Origin: Vespa crabro
Taxonomy: Eukaryota; Arthropoda; Insecta; Hymenoptera; Vespidae
NCBI RefSeq assembly: GCF_910589235.1
Contig: NC_060957.1
Coordinates: 10,577,234-10,641,233, forward strand
Length of the DNA: 64,000 nucleotides
Direction of reading: 5' to 3'
Made by a program: the position numbers and the translations under genes. The notes beneath the pieces were generated by a model. That model was given only the letters and a program-made list of their open reading frames with translations. It had not been told where the DNA came from and made no database searches. Shown piece after piece: positions 1 to 14,580 of the stretch. Positions within the stretch are counted from its first letter, which is position 1, and each line of letters opens with the position of its first letter.

Positions 1-627
1 TAAACATAAAATTTTGGTTACCGTGCAACAATATAGCATCCACGCATTGCCTCATAGTGATAACAATTTTTGAAAACTTTTTAAATGTATATCCTTAAAA
101 AAAATTCTCGAAAAATCTTAGATTCGAAAGTTTACAGTTCTCCAGCTTTCCTTTTCTCCTGTCTTTTACCTTTCTTCTCTTTTTTTCTTTTCTTTTCTTT
201 TCTTTTCTTTTTTTTCTCTTCTCCTCCTATTTCCCCTTTTCGTTATCCTTTTTTATCTTTCTTTTCCCTTACTCTTCCTTCGCACATGAAAATAGTTGAA
301 AATTAAACTCGTACATTTAATATCATAGAAAAGGTCGATGTACGTATATACATAGTTCGATATAGATACAAAGACAACAGAATTTTCACGATCTAAACGA
401 AGAAGATTTAAACTCGTCCCTTACGTATTCCTCAAGAATATCTCGGTGATTCAGAAAACCGGATGCTGTTCATTCGTCCCTCTGCCCCATGTGCCCCGGT
501 ATCCAATATATTCGCTCTGTCGAATCCGCTCTTTTTCCAGTCTATGCTCATTTATCTCCGTGTTTCCTGTGCGAGCCGTTCTCAACGCTATATTTATAAT
601 TTGCGTTTGCCCTTGTGTTTCCAAGCT

Positions 628-678
<51 letters not shown>

Positions 679-911
679 GTTTTCCTGCGTTACGATAAAT
701 TGTACGAATCGAATTCGAATTTTACGTTGGTACCAAATGATTCTTGAAATTGTTATTTCACCGTAATCATATCATCATTGATTAATATCATATTATCTCG
801 AATATCGCAAAAGCGAAATTTTCTCCATTTTAAAATATTCATAATATTTAATGTACATATGAAAAGTCATTAACACTGTTAATGTTATTTCCACTCGTTC
901 CTCGCGTACCA

Positions 912-1031
<120 letters not shown>

Positions 1032-1656
1032 CAGTGTTTATATAATACAGTATAAAAAAAGAGAGCAATGTTGTTGCACATTCGATTACTCGTGTACCAG
1101 GATTGCCTTTGGTTATCCACAACGTAACAATGCTAACCGACTATCATTGTTGGAGTAGGTAAAAAAAATCAATAAACTACCCGACGGAACTGAATCTGAC
1201 TCTTGCGATATCTCTGTTCGTATTGTATCGTACATACGTAAGTAGTACGTACTTATATGTACATCATATATATATATATATATGTGTACTCCATATATTC
1301 TCCATGAGTAGTAACGAAGCGCTATTGCCTGTTCCTTCGTATACGATAGTTTTATTATTATTATTATTTTTCTTTTTTTATTTTTATTGTTAATATTATT
1401 ATTACTATTATTATTATTATAAATATTATCAAATGTGATCATGCGCATGCGAGGGAGAGTTTGAGAGGATAATTAATAGTGTCCTAAAAAATTTCTCAAA
1501 AAATAATTTTCCCTCTTAATCGAGCCTCCTACGAATCTCGTCCATCTAACATTCTTCTTCTTTCATTTTATCATTAATCCTTTTTTTGTTTCCTTTTTCT
1601 TCCTCCTCTCTCATTCGTCCTTTGGTTTTTTTTCTTTTCTTTTTTTCGTTTCTTTC

Positions 1657-1671
1657 TATTATTATTATTAC

Positions 1672-1731
<60 letters not shown>
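1657..1731. repeat. (ATT)n microsatellite
   Basis: Nearly pure ATT array following a T-rich tract. Both strands stay open through it and give poly-isoleucine, which is an artefact. Confidence 0.95.
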
Positions 1732-2239
1732 CTTTTTTTTGTTCTTTGATGCATTTTTACATTTAATCAACCTTCTCCTTTAATTATTAATCATAATGGA
1801 AAATAACGAATGGACCGTCTTCGAAAAATAGTAACTCTCAATATTCGTGGATTTTTCCTCCTCTTGAGAAGATTAAATTCCGAATGATATTCTCACGTAG
1901 ATATATTGGTAGATAGGAGCCGCTAACAGTGGTTGTCATCCTATGTTTGATTTCCATTCGATCGATACCGAAATGTGACTGTTAACTGCTTTCGGCGTAC
2001 CGTCGACCGTGAGCGAGACATTGAGCCACCAAACATGTTTTCGTTGTAAAAGGAAGCTCGTTAAATATGAAGGGATGATGATGGAAAAAGCGACAATGAA
2101 TTTTCGTTGTATAAAAGTATAAGTGAATATGTATATATAAAATATACACATATATATACATATATTCATGTATGTATGTATATATATATATATAAATATA
2201 TATACGTATATATATATATATATATATACACTTTTTGGT

Positions 2240-2490
2240 GTTACGATAGAAAGGCTTCGAAGCCTAACGCGTCCGCACGACTCGTAGGACGAGCGTAGAA
2301 CTGACTGATTTCGAGGCTCCATTCATCCTTCTATGGGGTGCTTGCGAGCTTTCGTAGGGCGCACGCACGCTCCTATCGTGTCACGTACTTGCGTGAAATT
2401 GCTCGACGCCGATTGGCTTTCGAAGATTCATTCGTTTACGTGGGCGATCGACGAAAAATCCTTTCCCGTCGGAGTGCGTGGGTTGACGTA
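2240..2490. other. CpG-rich unique-sequence island, no ORF
   Basis: In sharp contrast to its flanks this segment is unique sequence with many CpG dinucleotides (for example 'acgcgtccgcacgac' and 'gggcgcacgcacgc') and an inverted CCAAT-type box (gattgg, near 2411). It has no long open frame. It could be a promoter or an enhancer inside an intron; nothing in the sequence decides which. Confidence 0.35.
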
Positions 2491-2810
2491 ATTTTGTAGA
2501 ATTTTTATCATAGACAAATAATAGATAAAATTCGCGATGAGATTAATCTTAAAGACAAAAATGTAACAAACAATTGTTTTGAACTTTTTACAAAAGAATT
2601 GTAATTATTACTTAAATTAATGAAAAAGAAAGTGAAACAAAAAAAAAGAGAGAGAGAGAGAGAGACGTGAATGATCTCTTTTTTTTTTCTTTTTTCCTTC
2701 TCTCTCTTTCCCCCTCTCTCTCTCTCTCTCTCTCTTCCTTTTAATCTTTATTCAATTTTGTCGTAAAAATATTTTCTTCATTCGTTAATTCAAGAATTGT
2801 GTTTTCTTTT

Positions 2811-2853
<43 letters not shown>

Positions 2854-4464
2854 CATTTTTTATTTCTTTTATTTCTTCTTTTCAAAGGGCAGAGAAAGTG
2901 GGGGGAAGAATTGGATTTATTATCCATATTTGAAAGCACTCGTTAGAGACCATAGCTACGATAATGGTATGTAATAATTTGTCGAGACAATTCGACGAAT
3001 TAGCTCGATCGTTTCTCGTCGGTTATATTGCAAAATTACCCTTCTTTCTCTTCATTTAATTCAGTATTTTGTAGGATAGTTTCGAAGGATGATACTTGTT
3101 CTTGTCTGTTGGGACTAAAAATACTGGTAGGGAAATATAAGTAGGTGTATCAACACCACCCACATGTTACTTGATATTCGATACAATTTCGTTCTGTCTC
3201 CTATGATTCGTGTTATTATTTACGACTTTCGTATTTCGCGCGTGGGAATAGTATATTTATCCGAAAAAATTATCACCATAAGATCGATGAACGTTTCGTG
3301 ATTGTCCTTGGAGTCGATATGGTTATCTACTAATAATAAAAAAAAAAAGATCCCAAAAAGAAAGAAAAAAGGAATTTTTTTCAACCTTTTTTCTGCGCGT
3401 TTCTTTTCTATCCGATGGAAAATATTTAGATATTTGACTTTCGTTGTCGAGCAGTTAAAAGAATAATATTTATGTTTTATGTATGTATGTATGTATAGAT
3501 ATATCTACATATATATATATATATATATGCATCTATATATGTCAGAACAAATATAACGATTGTAGTATTAGAATGCCCACGTTAAACAAGTCTTACGTAC
3601 TAGCATAGATATATACCCTATCCTCTCTTATTAATTTAGATATATATTTATTCATTTAGATAAATATATATATATTATATATATATATATATATTCATCT
3701 TTTCTTCTGTTTTTTCCTTTTCTACTTTATTTTCATATATTTTACATTGATATAATGAATCGAGGTGAACCGAAAAGTAAGCGTTCGAGCGTTATCGATA
3801 TCGTGGATTATACCTACATACACGTACACATGCAGAGATGGACCCACCAAGGTCCAAAGGGTTTTCTCCATTTATATGGATCGCTGATCACATACCTATA
3901 AAGTTCACTGAGCGCTCAATGAGATCTCGTTTAAGTGACGTGTTCGACGCTATAAAGCTTCTACTGTTTGTCGCGAGTCATTGGCCGCGAACGATCCTTC
4001 TTGCTCACTACTGCAAAAAGTGCTTTTGAGAATCGCATGCCCGGCCCTCTGAGACCTTCCATTGTCCTTTCTATGCACACCGTATCTGACACGCCGTAAT
4101 GCTTCATTTATTTGAAAATATTTTTTTTTCCGCACGCGCTCACTCTCTCTCTCCCCTCCCCTCGAAACCTACCTCCTGCCCGCTCCTTTCCCGTGTCCCT
4201 TTTCATTCGACCATTTCAGTCGAGATTTTCTTTTTTCTTCTCTTTCTCTTTCTCTCTCTCTCTCTCTCTGTCTCTTTTTTTTCCTATCAGTTTCGATTGT
4301 ATGAATTTTACATATAGAACGAAGAGATAGAAAAAATGCTGCACTTCGTTGTTGATACTGATATTACTTGTCGTTGAATTTTTATTAAAAAAATTTCGAA
4401 GCTTTTTTTCAATGTAAAGAAAAAAAAAAAGATATGAAATTTTCAATAAACGTTATATATATAT

Positions 4465-4575
4465 GTAGTAGTAGTAGTAGTAATAGTATACATACATAGT
4501 CGATTCGTCGCTACTACTACTACTATATATATTATAATTATAATTACTATACTATATATATTATAATTATAATAT
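4465..4575. repeat. GTA/CTA hairpin followed by a short tandem repeat
   Basis: A GTA array (about 4467-4482) faces a CTA array (about 4510-4523) across a short spacer, so the pair can fold into a stem. It is followed directly by two copies of a roughly 25-bp unit, 'ctatatatattataattata' plus a few bases. Confidence 0.6.
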
Positions 4576-6339
4576 AGTATAATTCGTTGTCGATTATAAA
4601 ATTATTATTAACGTAATTTCAAAGGTTTACGATATCGAGATAAAAAAGAAGAAGTGGTTGAAAAATTTTCATTGTCTTTTTTCCCTTTCTTCGTTTTTTC
4701 ATTTCATTAAAATCAGTTGAAAAAAATTTTTTTTCCCTATATTGCGCGAGAAAAAAAAATATTTAAAAAATTTTTACGAATAAAAATGGACGAATTTTGA
4801 AATACAATAAAAAAAAAAAAAATATATATATATATATTTGTATATATAGAAATTAAAAGATAATGAAATATAGAAATAATAAGCAGTTCTTTAAAGTATG
4901 AAGAAAAATGTGCGAAAGGTTTGAGTGGGTAAAAAAATCGGAAATACAAAAAAAGAAATAAATATGTATCTATACGTATTTCTTAAGAGCTTGTTTTCAT
5001 ATGCGCGGACTAATGGGAAAATCGGTATTCAGGTATGTAGGCGTAGGCGTGTCCCTCTCAGGGTAATGAACATAACGACTACAAAGCGGTACCTTGACAT
5101 TCTCTTCGGAAACGTCCTTGGAGACGGTCGGAGTGTGATTCTTTCTATTAAAAAAACGATTGTTCCGTTGTTCCAAAAGGGCCCACCAAAAGGACGATGA
5201 ATTTATTTTTCCAAAGCATTCGTTTCCTCTTCCTTTCTCTTGATCTCTTCTCCTTAGAATTTTTTTCGTGCAATCAAACCTCAATCGTTCTTTGATATCT
5301 CTGTGAAAGAAAAGACAATAAAAAAAAACGAGCAATTTTTATTTAAAATCATTCATCATTTATATGATAATCACATATATATATTACAAATAAACAATTT
5401 TCGTTTTTATTTTAATCGTTTTTGTTGATCTTTTGAAAAAATAATATCCTCGAAATGTTTTTTAAATTGAAAATACAAAATTGAAATATCAGATCGATGG
5501 AAATTGAATTATTTAATCAAGATAATATTATACGAACGAAGTATTTCTTTAATCACCGGAACCATTCATGAATATCGGAAGAAATTATGAACGAGCTACG
5601 ACCTTGACGTCTAAAGTTTTATCTAAATATCGATAAAAATAAAAGGAAAAGAAACAAAGAGAAAAAAATCTAATAAAAAAGATAATAAAAAGATGACTAC
5701 GTTCCGATCGAATACTTATCAAACTGATTTCCTTATCAACGATATTTTTTCATATCCGCATTTTTTTAACTTATCCGCGTTATCTTTAACTTCCGTTTGG
5801 AAGATCGGCATCAGTCAATGGTCTCTTTTTTTTATTTCTTTTTTTTTTCTTTTTTATCTTTTTCCTTTTGTCCGACTATAATGAATAGATACAGACGAAA
5901 TAGATTAAAGAAAAGAAATAATAATTTTTTGAACAAATAAAAGTCATTCGAGAGAATGTAAATGTTTGATTAATTTTACCTAAAATTCATTATCCAATTA
6001 TTAAAATTATACTTATGAATAAAAAAAGTATATTAAAAAACATAAAAAAAAGGAATAACACATTTTATACCATAGAAAACGAAATTTCATTGATATGAAT
6101 ATATTCTTCTTTAAATTTAGCCAACATTCTATAATTTTTTATGTGATTATTATAAAAATAAAAAAAAAAATTATCGTTCGTTAAAGGTTAATTCTCTAAA
6201 ACCCAATTTTTTTTTATCACTGAAATAAAAACATGAATATAACGTGAAATTTTAAAACTTGGCAAATATTAATTTTGATATATGAATTAGAAAATTAATA
6301 CGGCAAGAAATATAATAATTTTATAGCGAAGAAGGTAAA

Positions 6340-6945
6340 ATAAGATATATATATATAGAGAGAGAGGCTTAAAATATAAGAAAATCAATATATAATAGAT
6401 CTTTTTTTTATAAAAATAAAAAAAGGATGACTCATTCCTTGTCTCGTAATTTTGCACTGACGTCATTATAATTAAATAAACATTAACTTTTCGAATATAA
6501 ACATAAACTATGATAATTCTTATTAACGCGATAATTCTAATTAACGAGAGAATAAAATAAGATATATATATATATAAAAAAAAAAAATAAAAAAAGAAAG
6601 AAAAAAAATCACAGATGTACGAGTATGCTACTTCATAATTACATATAGGATTAAAATGTTAGTAAATATAACTTATACTTACAACAATGATTAATTTTTG
6701 GGATATATGTAATCTATGATAATTTTCTAACGAAAGGATCGAATAAGATTAAAAAAAAAAAAAAAAAAAAAAGAAAAAGGAAAAAAAGGAAAGAAAAAAC
6801 AATTACAGGTATATGAGTATGTTACTTCAAAATTATATGACATTATATTATAGGATTAAAATATTAAAAAGAAAAAAAAAAGTAAACACAGATCTCATTT
6901 ATATAAAAATAAAAAAAGAATGACTCATTCCTTATCTCGTACTTT
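6340..6945. repeat. Diverged local duplications
   Basis: Three kinds of sequence recur here. 'gactcattccttRtctcgta' occurs near 6429 and 6919. 'acttca..attacatatRggattaaaat'-like sequence occurs near 6630-6660 and 6824-6866. 'ctatgataatt' followed by 'gaataaRat' occurs near 6510 and 6714. A run of A residues precedes each middle copy. The pattern fits old local tandem duplication; no transposon ends were found. Confidence 0.5.
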
Positions 6946-7249
6946 ATACCTTTTTTCCTCTCTCTTTCTTTCTTTATCTCTCTCTCTCTCTCTTTCTCTT
7001 TCTCTCTCTCTCCCTTTCTATCTCCACGTGTTCAATTTTTCGATCATCACTTGGTTAAACCAATCCTGTCCATGGCAATAAGGACGAGTAGAGAGATTAT
7101 TACGACGTAGATCATGAGAAAGATGAACATCAAAAATTGAATAAATGGAGTTGACATTATCATCGACGATATTTCAAAGTTGATGTCGATGGCGATGACG
7201 ATGGCGATGACAATAGCGATGGCAATGATGATGAAGATAACCATGTAGA

Positions 7250-7530
7250 GAAGATGGTGACTCGCGCGTTGCAACCTGCCAGTTGCATAGGACGCTTCTG
7301 AATGGCGTCTGAACGGATTGCAAAATGACGGCCAACTGCATTCACCTCTTTCGGTGGTGGCCATGGAGGGTGGCGCGAGGTGGAGTGCAGACGCGCGCAT
7401 TCGTGACACGGATACGAGGCAACCCCCCTTCGATACAGTGTCGTGGCCTCGCTTTTGCCACCCCTTCGAGTAGGTACGTTGTGTGCTACCACCTAACGAC
7501 GAGGATTCTTCGTGTGTGCCGTAGCTTTGT
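7250..7530. other. GC-rich unique island
   Basis: Unique sequence rich in CpG ('gactcgcgcgttgcaacctg', 'ggtggcgcgaggtggagtgc'), preceded at about 7165-7245 by an imperfect GATGGC/GATGAC repeat. Open frames exist on both strands, but none has a recognisable domain. I regard it as a possible regulatory element. Confidence 0.35.
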
Positions 7531-8281
7531 TTAAATATCCTACCCTCTTATAGTTTACATACAGAATTTTTTATTTTGTCTTTTATTTTTTTCTTTTTTT
7601 TTTTTTTATGGACCTACCCCTTTTTTCTTTCTCCTTCATTTTTCTTTTTTAATTCATGCAACAATGAAACAGTCGTTGTTGTTGTTGTAGTTGTTATTGT
7701 TGTTTCTTATACCTATGAATTTGCAAGGGGATGTTATATGCCTTTGAAAAAAAATAAAATCGACGATTTGTTTCTACGTCTTGTTTTCTGTTCTCTTTTT
7801 TTTTTTTAATTTCTTTTTTACACTCCTTTTTTTTATCTTCTCTCTTTTTTTTAGTTTACACAACGATCAAATGATATTTCAAATGATTATTGGAGTGTTA
7901 TAAAAGAAATATTTGTACCCTTGTGTGCAAATTTTTTATATAGAAAATACTGTAGATATACCATAAATATGAGATAAATAGACTTAGTAAAGATCATGAA
8001 AAATATAATATCATATTTTCTATATATGATTTTATATATATACGTACATATGTAGGTATATAAGAATTTTCTGATGATCTATTGAGATTGTAGAAGCTAT
8101 CGAAGATGGACAAAAAAAATGATAATAGAAGAATAATGGATTTGCGTATCGATTAGAAAGGATAATGGAAAGTGTATAATGATCAAAATTAAACATGAGT
8201 ATAATCGAACCCGATGCTCTTCGGAATTTTTCTATTTCATCGTGGAAAGAAAAATTCTAGAGAAAGAGATAGTGAGAGAGG

Positions 8282-8315
<34 letters not shown>

Positions 8316-8488
8316 AATAGATAGAGATAAGTATTTTATGAAGCAGGAAGCCGATGACATTTATCTTTAAAATGTTAGATCGTCTCAGAGAGAAATCCGC
8401 CCTGTTTCCTCTTCTTCTCCTTCCTCTTTTCAATCCTCCTTCACCACCACTTTTGTCTTTCCAACTATGACAGGGTTGCTCATGTTAG

Positions 8489-8536
<48 letters not shown>

Positions 8537-9592
8537 CGAGAAAGAAGAAAGTAGAAAACATTGAATGAAATTTCGAGGTTCGCGAAGAATAATTGTGACT
8601 CTCAAAGAAAAGTGATAGTATCCCTTAATTCGTATTAAAACTGAGGTACTTTCGTTGATGAAGAAAATAAATTTCTCTTTTATTTCTCTTATTTTAATTA
8701 AAAAAAAAAAAAAAAAAAAAATTAAATTAAATAGAAAGAAAAAAAAGAAATCGTAATCGAAAGATTACTCAGAACATTGGTACTACCTTTTATCCTATTG
8801 TTTCACTTTAATATCGTTAATATTAAATAATTATATTTAATACAAAATGTATTACATATTACGAGCTAACAAAACTAAATTTCTCTCTTTAGCTCTTGTT
8901 TTTGAAATAAAAAAAAAAAAAAAAAAAAAAAATAGAAAAAAAGAGAAACAAATCCAAAAAGAAAAAAAAATAATAAAATAAATAGATAAATAATTAAATA
9001 AATGAACAAATAAATAAAAACAATTTTAACGATATTAATTCTATTAATCGAACGAACTTAATGCATTTATCGTATTTTAAACGACATAAAAAGTTAATCC
9101 GGTGTACATATTATTTATATATGAGAAAGGTAAATCCCATGATGATGACGATTATGATGATGATGACGACGATGACGAAAACGTTTCTAATAACAGTTCT
9201 TAAGGGAAGTCCTAACACCAGGGAGATCGAAAAAGAGATTCCTGTTTCGATCGTAAAGGCAAGGACTAACCTCCACCCTTTCGCTCGATAATTCATCCCC
9301 TCTTGCTACACCGTCGGAGATTCCCTTTTTCTTCTCTCTCTCTCTCTCTCTCTCTTTTTTCTTTTTTTCTTTTTCTTTCTCTCTTTTTCACTCTTTCACT
9401 CTCTCCTTCTCTCTTTCCTTTTTCCATTCCGCTCGACCCTGCGCGCGTAGTGGTCGAAGAGTTGGGAGTTAGGGCCGAAGGGGTGACTCGGTGGGAGGAA
9501 AAAGCTGAAAGGAGGAAACGTTGAATGAGGACTCAAGGTTTGGTAGAGTGAGAGAGGGTAACCGTGGTAGCTCTCTCACGCTGCCAGAGAGG

Positions 9593-9634
<42 letters not shown>

Positions 9635-9695
9635 GAGGAAAAGCAAGTGCCGGCCGACAGAGAATGAGAGAAAGAGAGATACAGAGAAAGAATGA

Positions 9696-9726
<31 letters not shown>

Positions 9727-10834
9727 GAAGGGGTGAAAAGGAAGGGGGTTGAATGTAGGCTAGTCTCGTCGGCGTACCGCGTCCCCAATCGATACACGCA
9801 GCAAACCACTCTATGCTTCTTGTTCTCTCTCTCTCTCTCTCTCTCACCCTCTCTCTTTCTTTCTCTCTTTCTATCTTTATCTCTTGTATTTTCCTCTTTA
9901 CACGAATCGAATCATTGTTCACATCATTCAAAAGATCTTTTTTTTTGTTTTTGTTCGGATAAAAAAACATAGAATGACATGCATATGTGTGTGTGTATGT
10001 TTGTTTGTTTGTTTGTATATATGTATATATATCTATGTATGCATGTATGTATGTATATGTACGTTAGTATAGATAATGTGATGAGTAATAACAGAGAAAA
10101 AAAATATTTGTCTTGTTTTCTTTTTTTCCTCTTTCTTTCTTTCTTTTTCTTTTTTTTTTTTTTTTTCTTTTTTTCGTTCGATTCATTATATCAGCCATAA
10201 TAACGAGTACCATTTAACTAAATACATACTCGAAATTTCATTTCATTTCAATCGAGTGATTTCGTTTAATCATAAAATAAATGATGTTTTGTAATAATGT
10301 TATATTATTTTTTTTCCGTGTTTGTTCGAATTAAAAAAAAAAAAAGAAAAAAAAAAGAATACAAAAAAAATAGAGAAAAGAACAGAAAAAAGAAAAAAAG
10401 ATTTGAAAATATACAAACGACTCTATATATTTGCGATAGATAAATAGGTAAATATTAATTTATCTCTTTCTCTCTCTCTTTCTTTTTTTTTTCTCTCTTT
10501 CTCTCTCCCTCTCTCTCTTTCTCATAGGTCATAAAGAGTTCCTTTACTTTGATGATGAAAAGGTCGAAACTATTTATGGGTTTATGCGCATTGAATTTGA
10601 TTACCGGATGTTCTCCACCTTCAACCAAGTAAGTAAGTACCTATTACTTGGGAGGCTCGCCCGCGCGAAATTCAAAAAAAGAAAAGAAAAGAAAAGAAAA
10701 GAGAAGAGAATAATGTATGAAATGTCAGTAGCAGGAGGAGGATGATACCCACGTATTGATACACTCGTACGTAATCCCATTATAACACGTATGAACATGA
10801 TTTTATTTATAATTGTATAAGACACGTTCTATTG

Positions 10835-10838
10835 AGAT

Positions 10839-10909
<71 letters not shown>

Positions 10910-10951
10910 GATAGATAGATAGAGAGAGAAAGAGAAAGAGAGAGAGAGAGA
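10835..10951. repeat. (GATA)n then (GA)n microsatellite
   Basis: A long GATA tetranucleotide array with one AAAT-type interruption (around 10896), running into a GA tract. Confidence 0.95.
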
Positions 10952-11271
10952 CACGTGTTATTACTACGCGTATTTAAGTGGAAAACGTTTTAACTAGCTC
11001 GCCATTTAAGACAGTCTGATGCTACTGCAAAAAGAATAAGGAAGAAGAAAAAAGAAAATAGTGAAAAAAAAATTAGAAAGAAAGAAAAAGAGAAAGAGAG
11101 AGAGAGAGAGAGATAATATACACGCCCACGGTGTTCGAAGAACCTCGGTAATTTTATATCGTTCCTGTACACGAGAGCGAAAGCTTGTACAAAGCGTCAT
11201 CTCCCTGAGGTCACTTGAAATCAATTTAGCCAGAGGGTTCCTATTATTAGAAGTCGCTTTACTCGATCTCT

Positions 11272-11326
<55 letters not shown>

Positions 11327-12541
11327 ACTCTCTCTTGCTCTATCAATTCTCACACAAACATATATTACATATAGGCATATACGTGTAGACGACATTTTGT
11401 CGGAAAAAAGAAAGAAAAGAGGAAGAAAAAAAAAATTATTTTTTTGTTCCCTCATTCCATTAATCTAACTATTACTACTACTATTACAAATACTATTACT
11501 ACACATACGCACACAAAAAAAAATTTGTTTTTCTTTCTACATAAAAATTATATAACGTAAAAGTTATATAGTATTATTTATATCAATATAATTGTTGTAC
11601 TATCTATATATTGAGAGTATAATTAAAAAATTATTATAAATTTCGGATACATGAAATAACAGTTAATTATTTTAATTTTTTTTTTTTTTTTTTGATAGAA
11701 TAATATAAAACAATAAATATATATATAAATTTTAACGTGTAAATAATACTATTCGAAAGAAGTTATATAATATTATATTTCGTATCATCTCGCAAAAAAC
11801 GTAATAAATAATCGTGTTAAGAGTAAATTCATTAAAGTTAGAAAAAGTTAAAGTATTTCGTAAATTATATTCAATCTAATCAAAAGTGTCTCGATCAAAA
11901 GTGGTTTATTGTTTATAGTCGTGTATGTGATATATCTATGTGTGTGTGTGCGTGTACGTGTGCATGACTACTTTTCTAATAAGAAATTTTAATTCAAGCC
12001 TCGTTCATTGAAAATTCTTACACACCTATACCAGTTTAGAGCTTTCAACATAGCAATCTCGGACCCCCGTCGAGCTTAAAGATTCAAATCTTAGCAAAAC
12101 TTCTTCAATGCTATCCGTCGTTACAATGGCTTTCAACCAAGAATATACTTTTTCTTTCTTTTTTCCTTTTTCTTTTTTTTTCTGACGACATTATTGTAAT
12201 GTGAATACATAAGCGATCATCATAAATCATACCGTTTTCTTTTGGAAGAAAGAGAGAGGAAAAGAGAGAGAGGGAGAGAGAGCCATGTCGTGAAAAACAA
12301 AGACATTCTTTCGTTATCTTTATCGTATCACTGAAATTCTTCTTTTAAAATTCATAACAACATGAATAATACCATGTTGTATTTTTTTCTTTCTTCTCGT
12401 TCTTTCTTTTTTTTTTTTTTTTAATTGTCAATGTAGATATTGATTTCACAAAAAAAAAGAAGAAGTTCGTTTATAGCGAATGGATTCGTTTGTAAAAAAA
12501 CATTTTTAATACTATGACAAGTAATCTTAATCCTTCCGATG

Positions 12542-12544
<3 letters not shown>

Positions 12545-12599
<55 letters not shown>
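12545..12599. repeat. (TA)n microsatellite
   Basis: Pure TA dinucleotide array of about 55 bp. Confidence 0.95.
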
Positions 12600-12601
<2 letters not shown>

Positions 12602-13708
12602 TATATGAAGAGGTTGTCCATCCATAGATAAGTCCTAGAGAAAATATTTCACAACCGATTGAAGTTATTAGAAAGTTTAATATACGAGAAATTTGCATGA
12701 TTCCGATGAGTCAGCTATAAAGTGCACGTGAAAATATTCTTTCTTTTCTTTTACTCGTAACTTTTTTTTTCTCAAGTTACGAAGCTCGAAAGTGGTCTTC
12801 TTTCTTGGTTTTCTTTTTTCTTTTTTTGAATATCTATACATACACAGTAACCGTCATTTGCAATTAAAATCGTATGCGGTAAAAAATTGTTGCGCATAGG
12901 TTTACGTGATAATCGGTATATTAAGTATTGAAATAATTACTTTGAGTTGATATAATAGTTTTTCAATTTGATAAAAAATCCTCAGATTATAATATAATCT
13001 TTTGAAATCTATGTAGTTGAACTATTACGTAGGACAGGATCATTGACCTTGATCATTGACTCGTCCAAATGCACGACCACTTGATTTGTAAATAATATAT
13101 ATATATATATATATATATATTACTCATTCTATGCTAATATAAAATACTAGTAACTGATATCAAGAAGCTCTTCTGAATGAAATACCGGTGGAGTGCGTAC
13201 GTACGAGGATCGATCGATCGTCACTGGTTGGCACGATTGAACGCGCATAAATAAATAAGTCTCATTCATCCGCTCGGGACAAGAGGCTGCCTTGGATGGC
13301 TCTTACTATAATCACAAAGGAAATGAGATCACGATGAAAGTGCAATTTTGTGATTGTAAACGGATGTTGGCTTTGATATATAAAGTTAAATGATAAATTA
13401 ATTATATATGATAACGATGATAAAATGAAAGAAAAAATGAAGTATTTTTGATTATCCGATATATTTTTTTTCGGGAGATCGATCATATATATATATATAT
13501 TTTTTTTTTTTCTAAATATCTTTATATATTTTCTATAAGAAGAAATTGATCAATTAAAATGATTATCAATGAAATTATAATTGATGAATTTTTTTTATCA
13601 TTGATATAATATAACCTCGAATATCAATAACAAATAATTAAAATTTAAGAACAAAGAAAAATTAATGATTAATATTTGAAATATAACTATTAAATTAAAT
13701 TATAGCCA

Positions 13709-13740
<32 letters not shown>

Positions 13741-13843
13741 CATACATAAATATAGATACCTTCGATCAAAGAGCACGAGTAATAATAATAATAATAAATG
13801 ATTAATAACTGAAATAATTATTATTAATAAAATAATCATTCGT

Positions 13844-13904
<61 letters not shown>

Positions 13905-14009
13905 ATATATTTTTGATCATCGATAAATAAAACTCGAATATTAAATAATATAATGATTAAAACATTTATCTAGAATACTAATAAGAGATCTACAAAATCG
14001 TGTCGTCGG

Positions 14010-14580
14010 ATCGAATAATTATTTTTCCGTGCTAGAGCTGGAAAACATCCGGCATCAAGCTACTTCCGGTTGGAGCGCGATATTGCAACGCTTTTTCTAC
14101 TACGTTGTTAACCGATCGGTCCTTTACGTCATTTCCGTTTCCGGTCGAGTACGAAGTTTAAACGTCCTTCGACGATACGTCGAGCGAACAGCTTACATAC
14201 TAGCATACGTTGCGAAAGCTCGAAAGCTCAACGCGAAAAGCGTTTTAACAACATGATTGCTATCGTTTTCGTTAGAAAGAAAGTTTGCCGACCCCGTTTT
14301 ATTATTCTATTTTTACACGATAAAAATGTCGTCTTGTTCTCGATAGTCGTTGTTGACGAATGTTCAACTTTACAAATTCATGTACCTATTTTCTGTTATT
14401 TTTTTTCTTTTTTCTTTTTTCTTTTCTTCTTCCCTCGAGACTGTTCTTGAACGAGCAGTTTCTAGTACTACGTCATATCCGTTTCCGGTCAAACGGAACA
14501 CCCGACTTTTCATCTTTTACGATCTTTATGGATCTTTCCTTATCTCTCGAAGATCTTTCGTTTCGTTGCACACGAATAGT
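14010..14580. other. CpG-rich island with repeated CRE/ETS-like motif
   Basis: Two unique-sequence blocks (about 14010-14280 and 14440-14580) flank a T-rich piece. Each contains 'tacgtcatWtccgtttccgg' (14125 and 14469), a half CRE joined to ETS-type TTCCGG cores. A further 'cttccgg' lies near 14062. A 75-codon open frame on the + strand (14029-14256) shows no domain I recognise. Confidence 0.35.

Larger units (their letters stand above)
2491..7249. other. Gene-free stretch: low complexity with one island at 3.76-4.09 kb
   Basis: No gene seen. GA/CT repeats lie at about 2650-2850 and TA/CATA tracts at about 3480-3700. A unique island at about 3760-4090 contains two copies of 'ctataaag' (near 3897 and 3950), which could be TATA-like boxes but have no gene after them. 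The rest is A/T-rich with homopolymer runs. A locally duplicated block at 6340-6945 is listed separately. Confidence 0.6.
7531..14000. other. Gene-free stretch rich in GA/CT repeats
   Basis: No gene recognised. Main contents are GA/CT arrays near 8290, 8492-8534, 9330-9420, 9590-9725, 9825-9850, 11093-11114, 11275-11330 and 13849-13900; poly-A runs near 8700 and 8909; a GATA array at 10835-10925; and TA arrays at 12545-12599, 13095-13121 and 13718-13741. Short unique, CpG-richer pieces occur at about 9200-9330, 9420-9550, 9640-9660, 9730-9810, 11980-12130 and 13170-13340. Confidence 0.6.

Noticed and set aside
9533..9970. 145-codon minus-strand frame
   Set aside because: Almost entirely Arg-Glu or Ser-Leu dipeptides from GA/CT repeats.
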